Below the pieces are notes generated by a model. The model saw only the letters and a list, made by a program, of their open reading frames with translations. It did no database searches and had not been told where the DNA came from. The position numbers and the translations under genes were made by a program. From Chloroflexota bacterium (GTDB lineage Bacteria; Chloroflexota; Ktedonobacteria; Ktedonobacterales; Ktedonobacteraceae): a DNA stretch of 23,865 bases. The stretch covers positions 1 through 23,865 of the forward strand of contig VBHI01000222.1 of assembly GCA_005881495.1 (NCBI GenBank). The letters are read 5' to 3'. Below are positions 14,726 to 21,857 of the stretch, one piece after another; position 1 is the first letter of the stretch, and each line of letters opens with the position of its first letter.

Positions 14726-16996
14726 CTACAATGATCCAGCCCATCCCAGGCCCCAATCTGTCCAGGGAAGGCCCTTGATATACCAGTCGGTAGTGGTCAG
14801 GCCTTTGGGATATGATACGGTGCGCTGCAAGACCCCTGGCGGGACATTGAAGTTTGTGGGCGTGTGCCCCTGCTCGACCAGCAACATGCCCTCGTGCCAG
14901 ATGGGGCCAGCGCCGGTTACACCGATCACGTTGAGCATCGGCGAGTTATCGTTATTGCCAGCCCAGACGCCCATCACGTAATTGGTGGTATAGCCGACCG
15001 TCCAGTTATCCGCGAAGTTCTGCGAGGTCCCGGTTTTGACGGCTGACGGATAAACCGAGCCGGGGTTGCCCTGGTAGCACTGCGCCTGCGTGTTCCTGTA
15101 CAGGTACAGTGCGCTGCACGCCCCAAATTCATAGGCACGCGCCCGGTTATCGCTCAGCACGTTAGTCATCAAATACGCCACCTGCGGACTGATCACGCGC
15201 TTGCCGCTGGGAACGAAATGATAGAGAACGTGTCCCTGCGTATCGAACACGGAATCGATGGCATGAGGCGGTATGCGCACGCCTCCATTAGCGAACACGC
15301 CATAGGCCGAAGTGAAGTCGAGCAAGTGAACGCCGAGCGTGCCCAGCACCATCGTGTAGTTGGGCGTGCCCTCATAACTGCTGATGCCCATCTTTTGGGC
15401 TGTGTGCAGCGACGCTTCGACGCCCGCCTTATAGAGCACCTTGACGCCAGGCACGTTGAACGAGTTTTGCAGAGCGGCGCGGATGGAGAGCAGGCCGTGA
15501 TAGCCCAGGTCATAGTTGTGCGGCGAGTACGGCGGCAGGCCGCAGCACATGGGGAAGCTCGTCGGCACGTCCAACACCGGCATGCCGGGACTGAGGCCCT
15601 GCTCGAAGGCCGTGGCGTACACAAACGGTTTGAAAGCCGACCCTGGCTGGCGGTAGCCCTGCGTAGCCACATCGAACTGTCCATACTGCGGATTGTTGGG
15701 ATTGGTATTGCCCAGCAGGACGCGAATGTCGCCGTTATGGAAGTCGATCAACACTTCGGCGGCATCGGTCAGATGATTCGTCTGGGACAATGCGGCCACA
15801 TTCTCCTGAGCGATCTTGAGTATCTTGTTTTGCAACGGCAAATCGAGCGTGGTGGAGACGACCAGGCCGGACCGCGACAGGTCGGAGAGCCTGACGTGCA
15901 GGGTTGCTGTCAACTCGCCCAGCGCGTAGCTGACAAAGTGCGGAGCAAGGGTATTATTGACGATACCCGGGTGCAAGAACTGTGGACTCTGTGCCTCGGC
16001 GAGAGCCAGCCGTTCCTGTACGGGTGTAATATAGCCTTGCAAGCGCAGCTGATTGAGAACGGCTTCCGTGCGTAAGAAGGTCGCCTGCGGGTGCAAAAAG
16101 GGATTGTAGAGCGTGGGATTCTGGGGAATGCCAGCGAGCATGGCCGCTTGCGCGATATCCAGCCGGGCTGCCGCCGTAGCTTTGGGGGTATCCTGCAAAT
16201 CGAAGTAGACGAACGCGGCAGCTTCGGCCCCGTAGGCCATATTGCCATAGTAGGTCGTGTTGAGATACATTTCCATAATCTGCTGCTTGGTGTAGTAGCG
16301 CGTCGCTTGCGGGGCCAGGATAATCTCTTCGAGCTTGCGCATAATCGTATCTGCATCGCCGACGACGGCATTTTTAATCAACTGCTGGGTGATGGTGCTA
16401 CCGCCGGCCACGATGTGCCCGTCCAACAAATTCGACAGGACGGCGCGCACGATGCCGCTTATGTCATAGCCGGGGTTCTCCCAGAAATTGTGGTCCTCGA
16501 TGGCTATTTCGGCGTGAACAAGATTGGGCGAAATGTCGTTGAAAGGCTCGGAGACCTGAAGTCCCTGGTCAACTGCTTCGTAGATCGGTGTGCCATGAGC
16601 ATCGTACATCCGCAGGCTATCTTTAGGTAGGATATCTGCTAGTGTGATAATATCTCCCTGGTAGCGCAGGCCAACTGCTTCCGTGAAACCCGTGTATCCA
16701 ACGAGTAAGCTTCCCGTGACAACCACCAGCGCAATGATGACACAAGCCATGGGTAGCATCGACCAACGCGTCCCTAGACGGTCGGTAGCTGCATACCGCT
16801 GATTACTGCGGCGCAATCTCTTCCGCTTCAGGTGACGCCGCAGATGCCAGCCCCTGGAATGCAGCGGGGGATGAGGAACATCATAGTAGAAGCCGTGTGG
16901 AGCGGGGAGCGGTCGATCAACCAGGCGCTGTGTGACTGCTGCGTGGCTCGGTGGTGTCAGTTTGGCCGGAGTTTTTGGGTGTTGTTTCGTCTGCAT
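14726..16996 (-). CDS. Class A penicillin-binding protein (glycosyltransferase/transpeptidase)
   Basis: 756 residues from ATG 16996, preceded by GAGG. A basic cytoplasmic tail (1-78) and a membrane helix (80-105) lead to a GT51 domain: IAIEDHNFWENPGYD with catalytic Glu167, AGGSTITQQLIKN (197-209) and KLEEIILAPQATRYYTKQQI. The transpeptidase domain has all three motifs: SAFK (Ser453, Lys456), SFN (512-514) and KTG (654-656). It polymerises lipid II glycan chains and forms 4-3 cross-links outside the membrane. The length is normal and no PASTA repeats follow. Nothing is close enough upstream to form an operon, and the next gene downstream, the kinase, is more than 500 bp away. The 334-base region 16997-17330 upstream is AT-rich, probably holds the promoter, and shows no other gene. 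Confidence 0.95.
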   Translation of the reverse strand: MQTKQHPKTPAKLTPPSHAAVTQRLVDRPLPAPHGFYYDVPHPPLHSRGWHLRRHLKRKRLRRSNQRYAATDRLGTRWSMLPMACVIIALVVVTGSLLVGYTGFTEAVGLRYQGDIITLADILPKDSLRMYDAHGTPIYEAVDQGLQVSEPFNDISPNLVHAEIAIEDHNFWENPGYDISGIVRAVLSNLLDGHIVAGGSTITQQLIKNAVVGDADTIMRKLEEIILAPQATRYYTKQQIMEMYLNTTYYGNMAYGAEAAAFVYFDLQDTPKATAAARLDIAQAAMLAGIPQNPTLYNPFLHPQATFLRTEAVLNQLRLQGYITPVQERLALAEAQSPQFLHPGIVNNTLAPHFVSYALGELTATLHVRLSDLSRSGLVVSTTLDLPLQNKILKIAQENVAALSQTNHLTDAAEVLIDFHNGDIRVLLGNTNPNNPQYGQFDVATQGYRQPGSAFKPFVYATAFEQGLSPGMPVLDVPTSFPMCCGLPPYSPHNYDLGYHGLLSIRAALQNSFNVPGVKVLYKAGVEASLHTAQKMGISSYEGTPNYTMVLGTLGVHLLDFTSAYGVFANGGVRIPPHAIDSVFDTQGHVLYHFVPSGKRVISPQVAYLMTNVLSDNRARAYEFGACSALYLYRNTQAQCYQGNPGSVYPSAVKTGTSQNFADNWTVGYTTNYVMGVWAGNNDNSPMLNVIGVTGAGPIWHEGMLLVEQGHTPTNFNVPPGVLQRTVSYPKGLTTTDWYIKGLPWTDWGLGWAGSL

Positions 16997-17330
16997 GGTG
17001 GTTTCCTCTATTGTGCATCCCTGCCTCGCCAGGAGAATAAAGCCGTGTGTTGTACACAAGAAGAAGTGAAAAAAAAGGCGCGCAAAAGAAGTATTGATGG
17101 AAATAAGTTTTCTATATATAGCGCATGCATTGCGTTGATTTCTATCTAGAAATGATTTTTCCTGCGAAAAAGAAAAGAAAACGGTAGAAAAGTTGTTTTT
17201 CCTTCGGGATAGCCGGATTCTAATACGAATGAGCGACGCTTTTGGTAACGGCCATTTTGTGAAAGGTGATTCGCATTTCTATACATGATGTAGCATAAGT
17301 GCAGACATAGTGTCTGCCCTCATCCACCGA

Positions 17331-17951
17331 TCATCTGTTGTTGAGATGGAGTGTCGCACGTGCGAGCCGGCATACCAGTGGCGCAACCTCCTGCAGGCTG
17401 CGCGTGGGTCCGGCCAGCGTATCAAAGGTCTCAAAGCTGCTCAGAGTAAAGAGAACGTCAACGATCTCGTCATGAGGTATACTGGGAGAAAGGATCTGCT
17501 GCTCGACTAGCCGCTGTGTGATCACGCGTACTCCCTGCCGTCTCCGTTCGTCTCTTGCCCGTATCACCTGCTCAAAATCTGGGTCGAGGGCAGCTAGCGC
17601 CCGCAGCCGGCGGGTGACGAGCCGATCCGCGTCCCAGAAGCGGCTAAAGACCAGAAGGTACTGGTTCAGCACGTCGAGCGGCTCCGGCTGGCGAAAGGCG
17701 TCCGCGAGGTGTTCCATCCCTCCACTGGCCGCCAGGGCATCGCACAAGGCTTCGAGCAGCCCGCTCTTCGAGCCAAACTGATGATAAATAGTCATGCGAG
17801 CCACGTCTGCCTGACGAGCAACCTGATCAATAGAAAAAGAAGAGAAACCATCACTCGTCATCAGCAGTTCGCGGGCGGCGCTCAGGATGCGAGCTCTTGT
17901 CTGTTCGGTAGCTGACTGGCGCTGGCCGAGCCGGTACGGGCGAGGACTCAT
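17331..17951 (-). CDS. TetR/AcrR-family transcriptional regulator
   Basis: 206 residues from ATG 17951; GGAGGTG lies 12 bases upstream. The N-terminal DNA-binding domain is typical: RARILSAARELL, then FSIDQVARQADVARMTIYHQ and FGSKSGLLEAL, the last being the helix-turn-helix recognition region (about 40-60). The remainder is an all-helical ligand-binding and dimerisation domain ending HLNNR. Such proteins usually repress a neighbouring gene until a small molecule binds. The divergent oxidoreductase gene across a 137-bp gap with a long imperfect palindrome is the obvious target, along with its own gene. The ligand is unknown. Confidence 0.92.
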   Translation of the reverse strand: MSPRPYRLGQRQSATEQTRARILSAARELLMTSDGFSSFSIDQVARQADVARMTIYHQFGSKSGLLEALCDALAASGGMEHLADAFRQPEPLDVLNQYLLVFSRFWDADRLVTRRLRALAALDPDFEQVIRARDERRRQGVRVITQRLVEQQILSPSIPHDEIVDVLFTLSSFETFDTLAGPTRSLQEVAPLVCRLARATLHLNNR

Positions 17952-17981
17952 GGGTGACTTGACACCTCCACTAATTTGATT

Positions 17982-18027
17982 GTATAGTCCATATATCCAA
18001 AAACAATTGGATAGATTGTCTATATAC
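17982..18027. promoter_or_regulatory. Imperfect palindrome, candidate TetR operator
   Basis: The left arm GTATAGTCCATATATCCA (17982-17999) and right arm TGGATAGATTGTCTATATAC (18008-18027) are near-complementary across an 8-base centre. The inner TATCCA/TGGATA is exact. The site lies between the divergent TetR and oxidoreductase starts. Binding is inference. Confidence 0.6.
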
Positions 18028-18088
18028 TATGCTATACGCGGACTCCTGTAAAGGAAAGAGCTGGTCATGCAAAAGGAGAAGCACTCAT

Positions 18089-18976
18089 ATGCCCCGACCA
18101 TTTCGTTTTGGCCTTGTCGCGGCCTCTGCTCCCTCACGTACTATCTGGGTGAGCATTGCCCGCCGAGCCGAGGAGCTTGGCTACGCGACCTTATTAATCC
18201 CGGATCGCACAAGCGGAGGGATCCTGGCCCCCATTCCAGCGTTAGCTGTTGCGGCCTCAGTAACTACCTCGCTGCGTGTTGGCAGTTATGTGCTCTGTAA
18301 CGGGTATCGTCATCCCGTCCTCCTCGCCAGAGAAGCCGCCACACTCGATCTGCTCTGCGATGGCCGCTTTGAACTTGGCCTGGGATCCGGCGTCTCCTCT
18401 GCTGAGTTTGAACAGATGGGGATTCCGTTTGCCAGTGCGGGCACGCGCGTTGGCCAACTTGAGGAAACCATTCAGCTGATGAAGCAGCTTTTCACACAAG
18501 AGACGGTCAATTTCAGCGGGAAGCACTACACGGTGACAGAGTTGAAGGGAAATATCAGACCGGTCCAGAAGCCTCACATGCCTATACTCGTGGCGGGCGC
18601 GGGAGAACGGATGCTCAAGCTGGCTGCCAGAGAAGCTGATACTATTGCCATCGGGTCAAAAATCAGCGCGCGCGGAGCGGACCCGACAGATGCCACGTTG
18701 GAGCAAAAGATCGCCTGGATCAAAGAAGCTGCTGGAGACCGCGAAGCCGACCTGGAACTGAGCCAGACGATCTACGACCTGGAAATCACCGACAGCGTCA
18801 CCCCTCTCTCCTCCCAGGCAGGAGGGTGGTTCGTTCCAAAGAGACCACTGAGTACTGAGCAAGCAGTTGCCCATCTTCTTGCGCAGCGGGACCGCTACGG
18901 ATTCTCCTACCTGCAGGTCTCTGCACAACAGATGGAGAACTTTGCCCCGGTGGTTGCACGGTTGAGCGGGAAGTAA
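18089..18976 (+). CDS. LLM-class F420-dependent oxidoreductase (TIGR03621-like)
   Basis: A 295-residue luciferase-like monooxygenase-fold protein. It begins with the family pattern FRFGLVAASAPSRTIW, then ARRAEELGYATLLIPDR, LRVGSYVLCNGYRHPVLLAR, EAATLDLLCDGRFELGLGSG and IRPVQKPHMPILVAGAGERM. These fit the MSMEG_2516-like subfamily predicted to use coenzyme F420. Such enzymes reduce or oxidise small organic substrates in the cytoplasm, often for detoxification or secondary metabolism. I chose ATG 18089, ten bases after AAGGAG; the longer frame from 18029 is less likely. The divergent TetR gene and shared palindrome suggest repression until a substrate-like ligand appears. A clear terminator follows at 19031. 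The substrate cannot be read from the sequence. Confidence 0.92.
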   Translation: MPRPFRFGLVAASAPSRTIWVSIARRAEELGYATLLIPDRTSGGILAPIPALAVAASVTTSLRVGSYVLCNGYRHPVLLAREAATLDLLCDGRFELGLGSGVSSAEFEQMGIPFASAGTRVGQLEETIQLMKQLFTQETVNFSGKHYTVTELKGNIRPVQKPHMPILVAGAGERMLKLAAREADTIAIGSKISARGADPTDATLEQKIAWIKEAAGDREADLELSQTIYDLEITDSVTPLSSQAGGWFVPKRPLSTEQAVAHLLAQRDRYGFSYLQVSAQQMENFAPVVARLSGK

Positions 18977-19030
18977 AATGATGTATATACAGGGTCTCAC
19001 GCCACTCTCCTTTCCTGCGCACCTAGACAA

Positions 19031-19054
19031 GGAAAGCACTTGCTTTCCCTTTTT
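19031..19054 (+). terminator. Rho-independent terminator after the oxidoreductase gene
   Basis: GGAAAGCA and TGCTTTCC form a perfect 8-bp stem with a 2-base centre, followed by CTTTTT. It lies 55 bases after the stop codon. Confidence 0.75.
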
Positions 19055-19109
19055 GGATACGCAGGATGAGAAATGACGCAGGACCCCGACAGTGCCCTTC
19101 GTACAAGCG

Positions 19110-19322
19110 TTACGATTGCAGTTTGCCATTCCTGACGAGAAATTTGAGGAACTCCAGATAGTGGATCACGTCGATGCGATCGCTTCCCCCGTGCTGATAC
19201 CACTCTCTGAGCCGCAGCAGGGAAGCAATCTCATCCTGCGTGAAGCCGTTCTGAGCTAGAGCTTCTGTTTCCGCCATGGCAGATTGAGCATTCGTTCCTA
19301 TGTTTAATGAGTGCCTATTCAT
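19110..19322 (-). CDS. Small protein of unknown function (70 residues)
   Basis: ATG 19322 follows GGGAGGA by about eight bases. The sequence begins MNRHSLNIGTNAQSAMAETE. Its second half looks like two or three amphipathic helices: FTQDEIASLLRLREWYQHGG and then IDVIHYLEFLKFLVRNGKLQ. There is no signal peptide or membrane segment. I know no family for it. A good ribosome-binding site and a perfect palindrome 38 bases upstream argue that it is real. It converges with the oxidoreductase gene, whose terminator separates them. The helical pattern would suit a small DNA-binding or partner protein, but that is a guess. Confidence 0.52.
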   Translation of the reverse strand: MNRHSLNIGTNAQSAMAETEALAQNGFTQDEIASLLRLREWYQHGGSDRIDVIHYLEFLKFLVRNGKLQS

Positions 19323-19359
19323 GACTGTGTCCTCCCGCCTGCCCCTGCAGTCACCAAAA

Positions 19360-19392
19360 ATCCATATATATGCAACTTGCATATATATGGAT
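19360..19392. promoter_or_regulatory. Perfect 33-nt palindrome upstream of the 70-residue gene
   Basis: ATCCATATATATGCAA and TTGCATATATATGGAT flank a single C. Its AT-rich core could also contain the promoter of the small gene, so a bound regulator would block transcription. It shares CCATATAT with the TetR operator candidate at 17982-18027. Confidence 0.6.
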
Positions 19393-19577
19393 ATAACCTA
19401 TCACTGTCACGAACTCATCACATGGTGCGCTTATGTTCTCACAAGATCATCACGAAGGGACGATCATGAATGGGCTTGAGCTTATCTTCCCGTTTTAGGT
19501 GCGCAGCATTGGGAATGGCGCGAAACCCTGACATAATATCTTTCTCAAAGGGGTGGAATTATGAATATCTAAGGCAA

Positions 19578-19697
19578 GGTTCAATTAGGACGTACCGAAC
19601 TTGACAGTTTGAACAGTCCAAAAATCAATTCCCTGCCGCATCAGAAGCGGTTCGGATAGCTATTGAGTTATATGAAACTGTCAAGTGCATTTGAACC
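19578..19697. repeat. 120-bp element bounded by a two-part inverted repeat
   Basis: GGTTCAA (19578) with ACTTGACAGTTT (19599-19610) reappear inverted as AAACTGTCAAGT (19675-19686) and TTGAACC (19691-19697). The shape suggests the ends of a small mobile element that lost its interior. The spacing of the two parts differs between ends. Confidence 0.42.
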
Positions 19698-19764
19698 ATG
19701 CCACGATGGAGATGGTTTTCTCTCGTTTGAACAGCGCCTCTTCCTTCCGGTGATAGTGATTGAC

Positions 19765-19825
19765 GTTGAGACTCATTTGACCGACGCCGGAGAGCGTGTC
19801 GCCTTCAGGCCGAATGAGTCTCAAC
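19765..19825. repeat. 13-bp perfect inverted repeat beyond the lnt stop
   Basis: GTTGAGACTCATT (19765-19777) pairs with AATGAGTCTCAAC (19813-19825); the loop contains further GC-rich pairing. It lies ten bases past the lnt stop, where a terminator would be expected, but no T tract follows on the minus strand. Confidence 0.5.
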
Positions 19826-19834
19826 ATCTAGTGG

Positions 19835-20466
19835 TTAGGAAACGGGGTGCGGTTCTTCACTCGGTACTGCTGCCTCTGCCTTACCGGCTTTGCGTCTTCG
19901 TGCAATCGCAAAACCGATGAGCACGACCAACCCCGCGATACTGAGCCAGGCGAACAGGTCGCCGATCGTGGCATAGATCGTATGCACGCCTTGCATAGGC
20001 ACGTAGGCCACCATCAGCTGGGGATCGGTGCTATAGAAGTCTGTTGACGCGAGCACATTTCCTTCGTAATCCACCGCCACCGAAAGCCCACCATCCACCT
20101 GTGTGACCAGGGAGGAGCCCATCTCAATCGCTTGGAACGTCGCCAACTGGCTATGGTACGGGTCAATCTCTCTCCAATCGCCCCCAGGCACGAGCAGGAT
20201 GTCAGCATTGGCCTGTCCTACCCGGCTGATGATGTCCAGAAAGTCCCGATCCTGACAAACGACCGTCGCCAGGCGTCCATACGGGCTAGCAACGACAGGA
20301 ATCTGGCCATTGCCTGCCACCAGACGTAAATTCTCCTCACCCGCGACAGGGTGAGCTTTCTGGTAGATCGAGACAATCTTGCCGCTCGGGTCAATCAGCA
20401 CCGATTCATCTCGCCCAAAGGGAGGCTGCTGGCTGGGCAGAACCACGGCCAGGCCCATATCCAGGT
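19835..20466 (-). pseudogene. lnt: Apolipoprotein N-acyltransferase, 3' part (split by an IS)
   Basis: This is the C-terminal part of an Lnt-type nitrilase-domain membrane enzyme, starting at restored residue 316 (DMGLAVVLPSQQPPFGRD). It holds two of the three catalytic residues: Lys350 in IYQKAHPVAGEE and Cys384 in TVVCQDRDF. The closing membrane helix (LSIAGLVVLIGFAIA) and a charged tail follow. An ATG lies inside the IS end and could start MCQGENLDMG, but no ribosome-binding site precedes it. Separated from its N-terminal membrane domain and from Glu287, this part should be inactive. The frame is intact to the TGA at 19835, so decay has not begun. The enzyme adds a third acyl chain to lipoproteins at the outer face of the membrane. 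Confidence 0.88.
20463..20466. repeat. Target-site duplication, left copy (AGGT)
   Basis: AGGT abuts the left end of the insertion sequence; its twin is at 21854-21857. Removing the IS plus one copy restores the lnt reading frame exactly. Confidence 0.8.
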
Positions 20467-20488
20467 TCTCTCCCTGACACATTTTTTA
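20467..20488. repeat. IS terminal inverted repeat, left
   Basis: Begins TCTCTCCCTGACACA and matches the right repeat at 21832-21853 perfectly over 22 bases. Confidence 0.92.
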
Positions 20489-20535
20489 CGGGCACAAAAT
20501 AAGAATACAGGTAAATTCCTCCTGTTCGGCAGGGT

Positions 20536-21669
20536 TTAAAAACGTAAAGCGAAGAACCATTTCCCAGCAGATCGTTGGAATGGTAAGTATTTTTGCAGAT
20601 TACAGGCACGTAAGGCTCGTCGCTCACAATCGAGCAAATAGAGCCGCCCAATGCGTAACATGCTTTTATCACGTCGATCATGTCGATCATAACGATCACG
20701 TCGGCCATTATGAATGCAACAAGCAGCCAAATGAGCCAACCACCACACCAACAAAAACAACACCAGCAGCATGCGATCGACGCGATCCAAACGACGAACA
20801 TGGCTCTCTTCCCAATCCCAGCCACGACTTTTGAGATCTTGGAAGGTCGCTTCGACTTTCCAGCGCAAACGATATTCATTTAAACGCTTACGACCAGCAG
20901 GCAAATCGGAAATCACTATCAAGGCTTCTTCTTCATTTTTGTCCCAATAGGCACTCACATTGGTTTCAATTTGATCCTCTTGCCATAAACGAACTGGTCC
21001 ATAAAAGCGCTTCCCAGGCTCGCTCACCCGGGCAGAGACAGGACAAGTCGCTTGAAGGACACCTTGTGGGGACCAATGCTCACACGTCTGCTGGGTACAA
21101 ATACGGAACAGGTAATGCCAGCCATATTTTTTGCACAGGCTGACCATGGGAAAGCAGCCAAAGGCACTATCTCCGATAATGGTACATTCCGTTGTTCCAA
21201 TGTGAGGAGCCAAACGGTGGAACAACTGCTCAATCCACTCCCATAATCCTTGATCCCACTTCGTTTGTCCGGGCATGACCATCCACACGAGCGGCAAAAC
21301 ACGTGATTGCTGTAACAGTCCAATATAGATGACTTGTGCATGCTCTTCATAGGAAGTCAGATCCATCACCAAGCGCATCGGTTCTTGCCGAAAAAAAGGC
21401 ATAATCTGGCTTAAAAAGTCATCCCACGTCTTTTGTGTATCGATGCGCGTATTACTCAAAAAGCGCTCTAATCGTCGCTCGATACTGCAAACTTTGGCGT
21501 CACTGAACGCTAACAATGCTTCTGCTACACGCTGCACCACGATACTATTGGCTTGAATGGCTCCTAAGACAAACAATGATAATGTTTTGCTTTGATGACC
21601 ATGCAAACCGGTAAAAAACTCCTTGACTTGTTTTTGCCAAGCGATACATAATGGGCTGGATGCATTCAT
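20536..21669 (-). CDS. IS4-family DDE transposase
   Basis: 377 residues from ATG 21669; AAGGAGG lies nine bases upstream. The catalytic triad is visible as Asp103 (LVMDLTSYE), Asp167 (IIGDSAFG) and Glu273. The IS4 signature Y-2-R-3-E-6-K is complete in YRLRWKVEATFQDLK (Tyr266, Arg269, Glu273, Lys280). The N-terminal 60 residues are helical and probably bind the terminal repeats. Near residues 322-336 a run of DR(Y/H)D units is encoded by four 9-bp tandem repeats (20672-20707). The enzyme cuts and pastes the element. Its mRNA leader can form a hairpin that overlaps the ribosome-binding site, which probably limits expression by read-through from outside. Confidence 0.95.
   Translation of the reverse strand: MNASSPLCIAWQKQVKEFFTGLHGHQSKTLSLFVLGAIQANSIVVQRVAEALLAFSDAKVCSIERRLERFLSNTRIDTQKTWDDFLSQIMPFFRQEPMRLVMDLTSYEEHAQVIYIGLLQQSRVLPLVWMVMPGQTKWDQGLWEWIEQLFHRLAPHIGTTECTIIGDSAFGCFPMVSLCKKYGWHYLFRICTQQTCEHWSPQGVLQATCPVSARVSEPGKRFYGPVRLWQEDQIETNVSAYWDKNEEEALIVISDLPAGRKRLNEYRLRWKVEATFQDLKSRGWDWEESHVRRLDRVDRMLLVLFLLVWWLAHLAACCIHNGRRDRYDRHDRRDKSMLRIGRLYLLDCERRALRACNLQKYLPFQRSAGKWFFALRF
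20672..20707. repeat. Four 9-bp tandem units within the transposase gene
   Basis: Units CGTCGATCA, TGTCGATCA, TAACGATCA and CGTCGGCCA encode repeated Asp-Arg-(Tyr/His/Arg) residues in the C-terminal part. This may be replication slippage that added charge to a tail outside the catalytic core. Confidence 0.6.
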
Positions 21670-21670
21670 T

Positions 21671-21723
21671 GAGATCGTCCTCCTTGAGATGGTTTTTGTT
21701 TCCTCTCTTGGTAGGACGATCTC
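21671..21723 (-). promoter_or_regulatory. Leader hairpin covering the transposase ribosome-binding site
   Basis: GAGATCGTCCT (21671-21681) and AGGACGATCTC (21713-21723) form a perfect 11-bp stem. In the transposase mRNA the 3' arm includes the end of the AAGGAGG site and the bases up to one before the ATG. On the plus strand the stem is followed by TTTTTT (21724-21729), so it may also terminate transcription entering from the left. Fold-back inhibition of this kind is known in IS10 and IS50; here it is inferred from sequence. Confidence 0.68.
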
Positions 21724-21831
21724 TTTTTTCTCAGACTCTTCTCTCGCCCAAAAAGGCTAGCAATGACCCAAAAATCCCTAACTTCTTCGCCCGTTTATCT
21801 CTTCTTCTTCATTTTCGCACTTTTTCTATCC

Positions 21832-21853
21832 TAAAAAATGTGTCAGGGAGAGA
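21832..21853. repeat. IS terminal inverted repeat, right
   Basis: Ends TGTGTCAGGGAGAGA and is the exact inverse of 20467-20488. Confidence 0.92.
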
Positions 21854-21857
21854 AGGT
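21854..21857. repeat. Target-site duplication, right copy (AGGT)
   Basis: Twin of 20463-20466. On the minus strand it reads ACCT and forms part of the codons for Tyr314-Leu315 of the restored protein. Confidence 0.8.

Larger units (their letters stand above)
19393..19834. other. 442-base spacer with inverted repeats, no gene
   Basis: I see no credible gene. It contains two inverted-repeat structures, listed separately at 19578-19697 and 19765-19825. Confidence 0.5.
20467..21853 (-). mobile_element. IS4-family insertion sequence, 1387 bp, intact, inserted in lnt
   Basis: Bounded by perfect 22-bp terminal inverted repeats (TCTCTCCCTGACACATTT... at the left) and a 4-bp AGGT duplication. It carries one transposase gene on the minus strand, with 69 bases after its stop and a 180-base leader containing a strong hairpin. 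Ends, duplication and transposase are all intact, and the interrupted host gene has no other damage. I infer a recent insertion by an active element. I could not name the IS4 subgroup; the short duplication is shorter than many in this family. Confidence 0.92.

Noticed and set aside
15218..16075. Plus-strand 285-codon open frame opposite the PBP gene
   Set aside because: It lies antisense to the transpeptidase domain, has unlikely composition, and the minus-strand gene has all catalytic motifs.
19663..19920. Plus-strand 85-codon frame in the spacer after lnt
   Set aside because: It runs through a hairpin and the antisense end of lnt, and lacks a ribosome-binding site.
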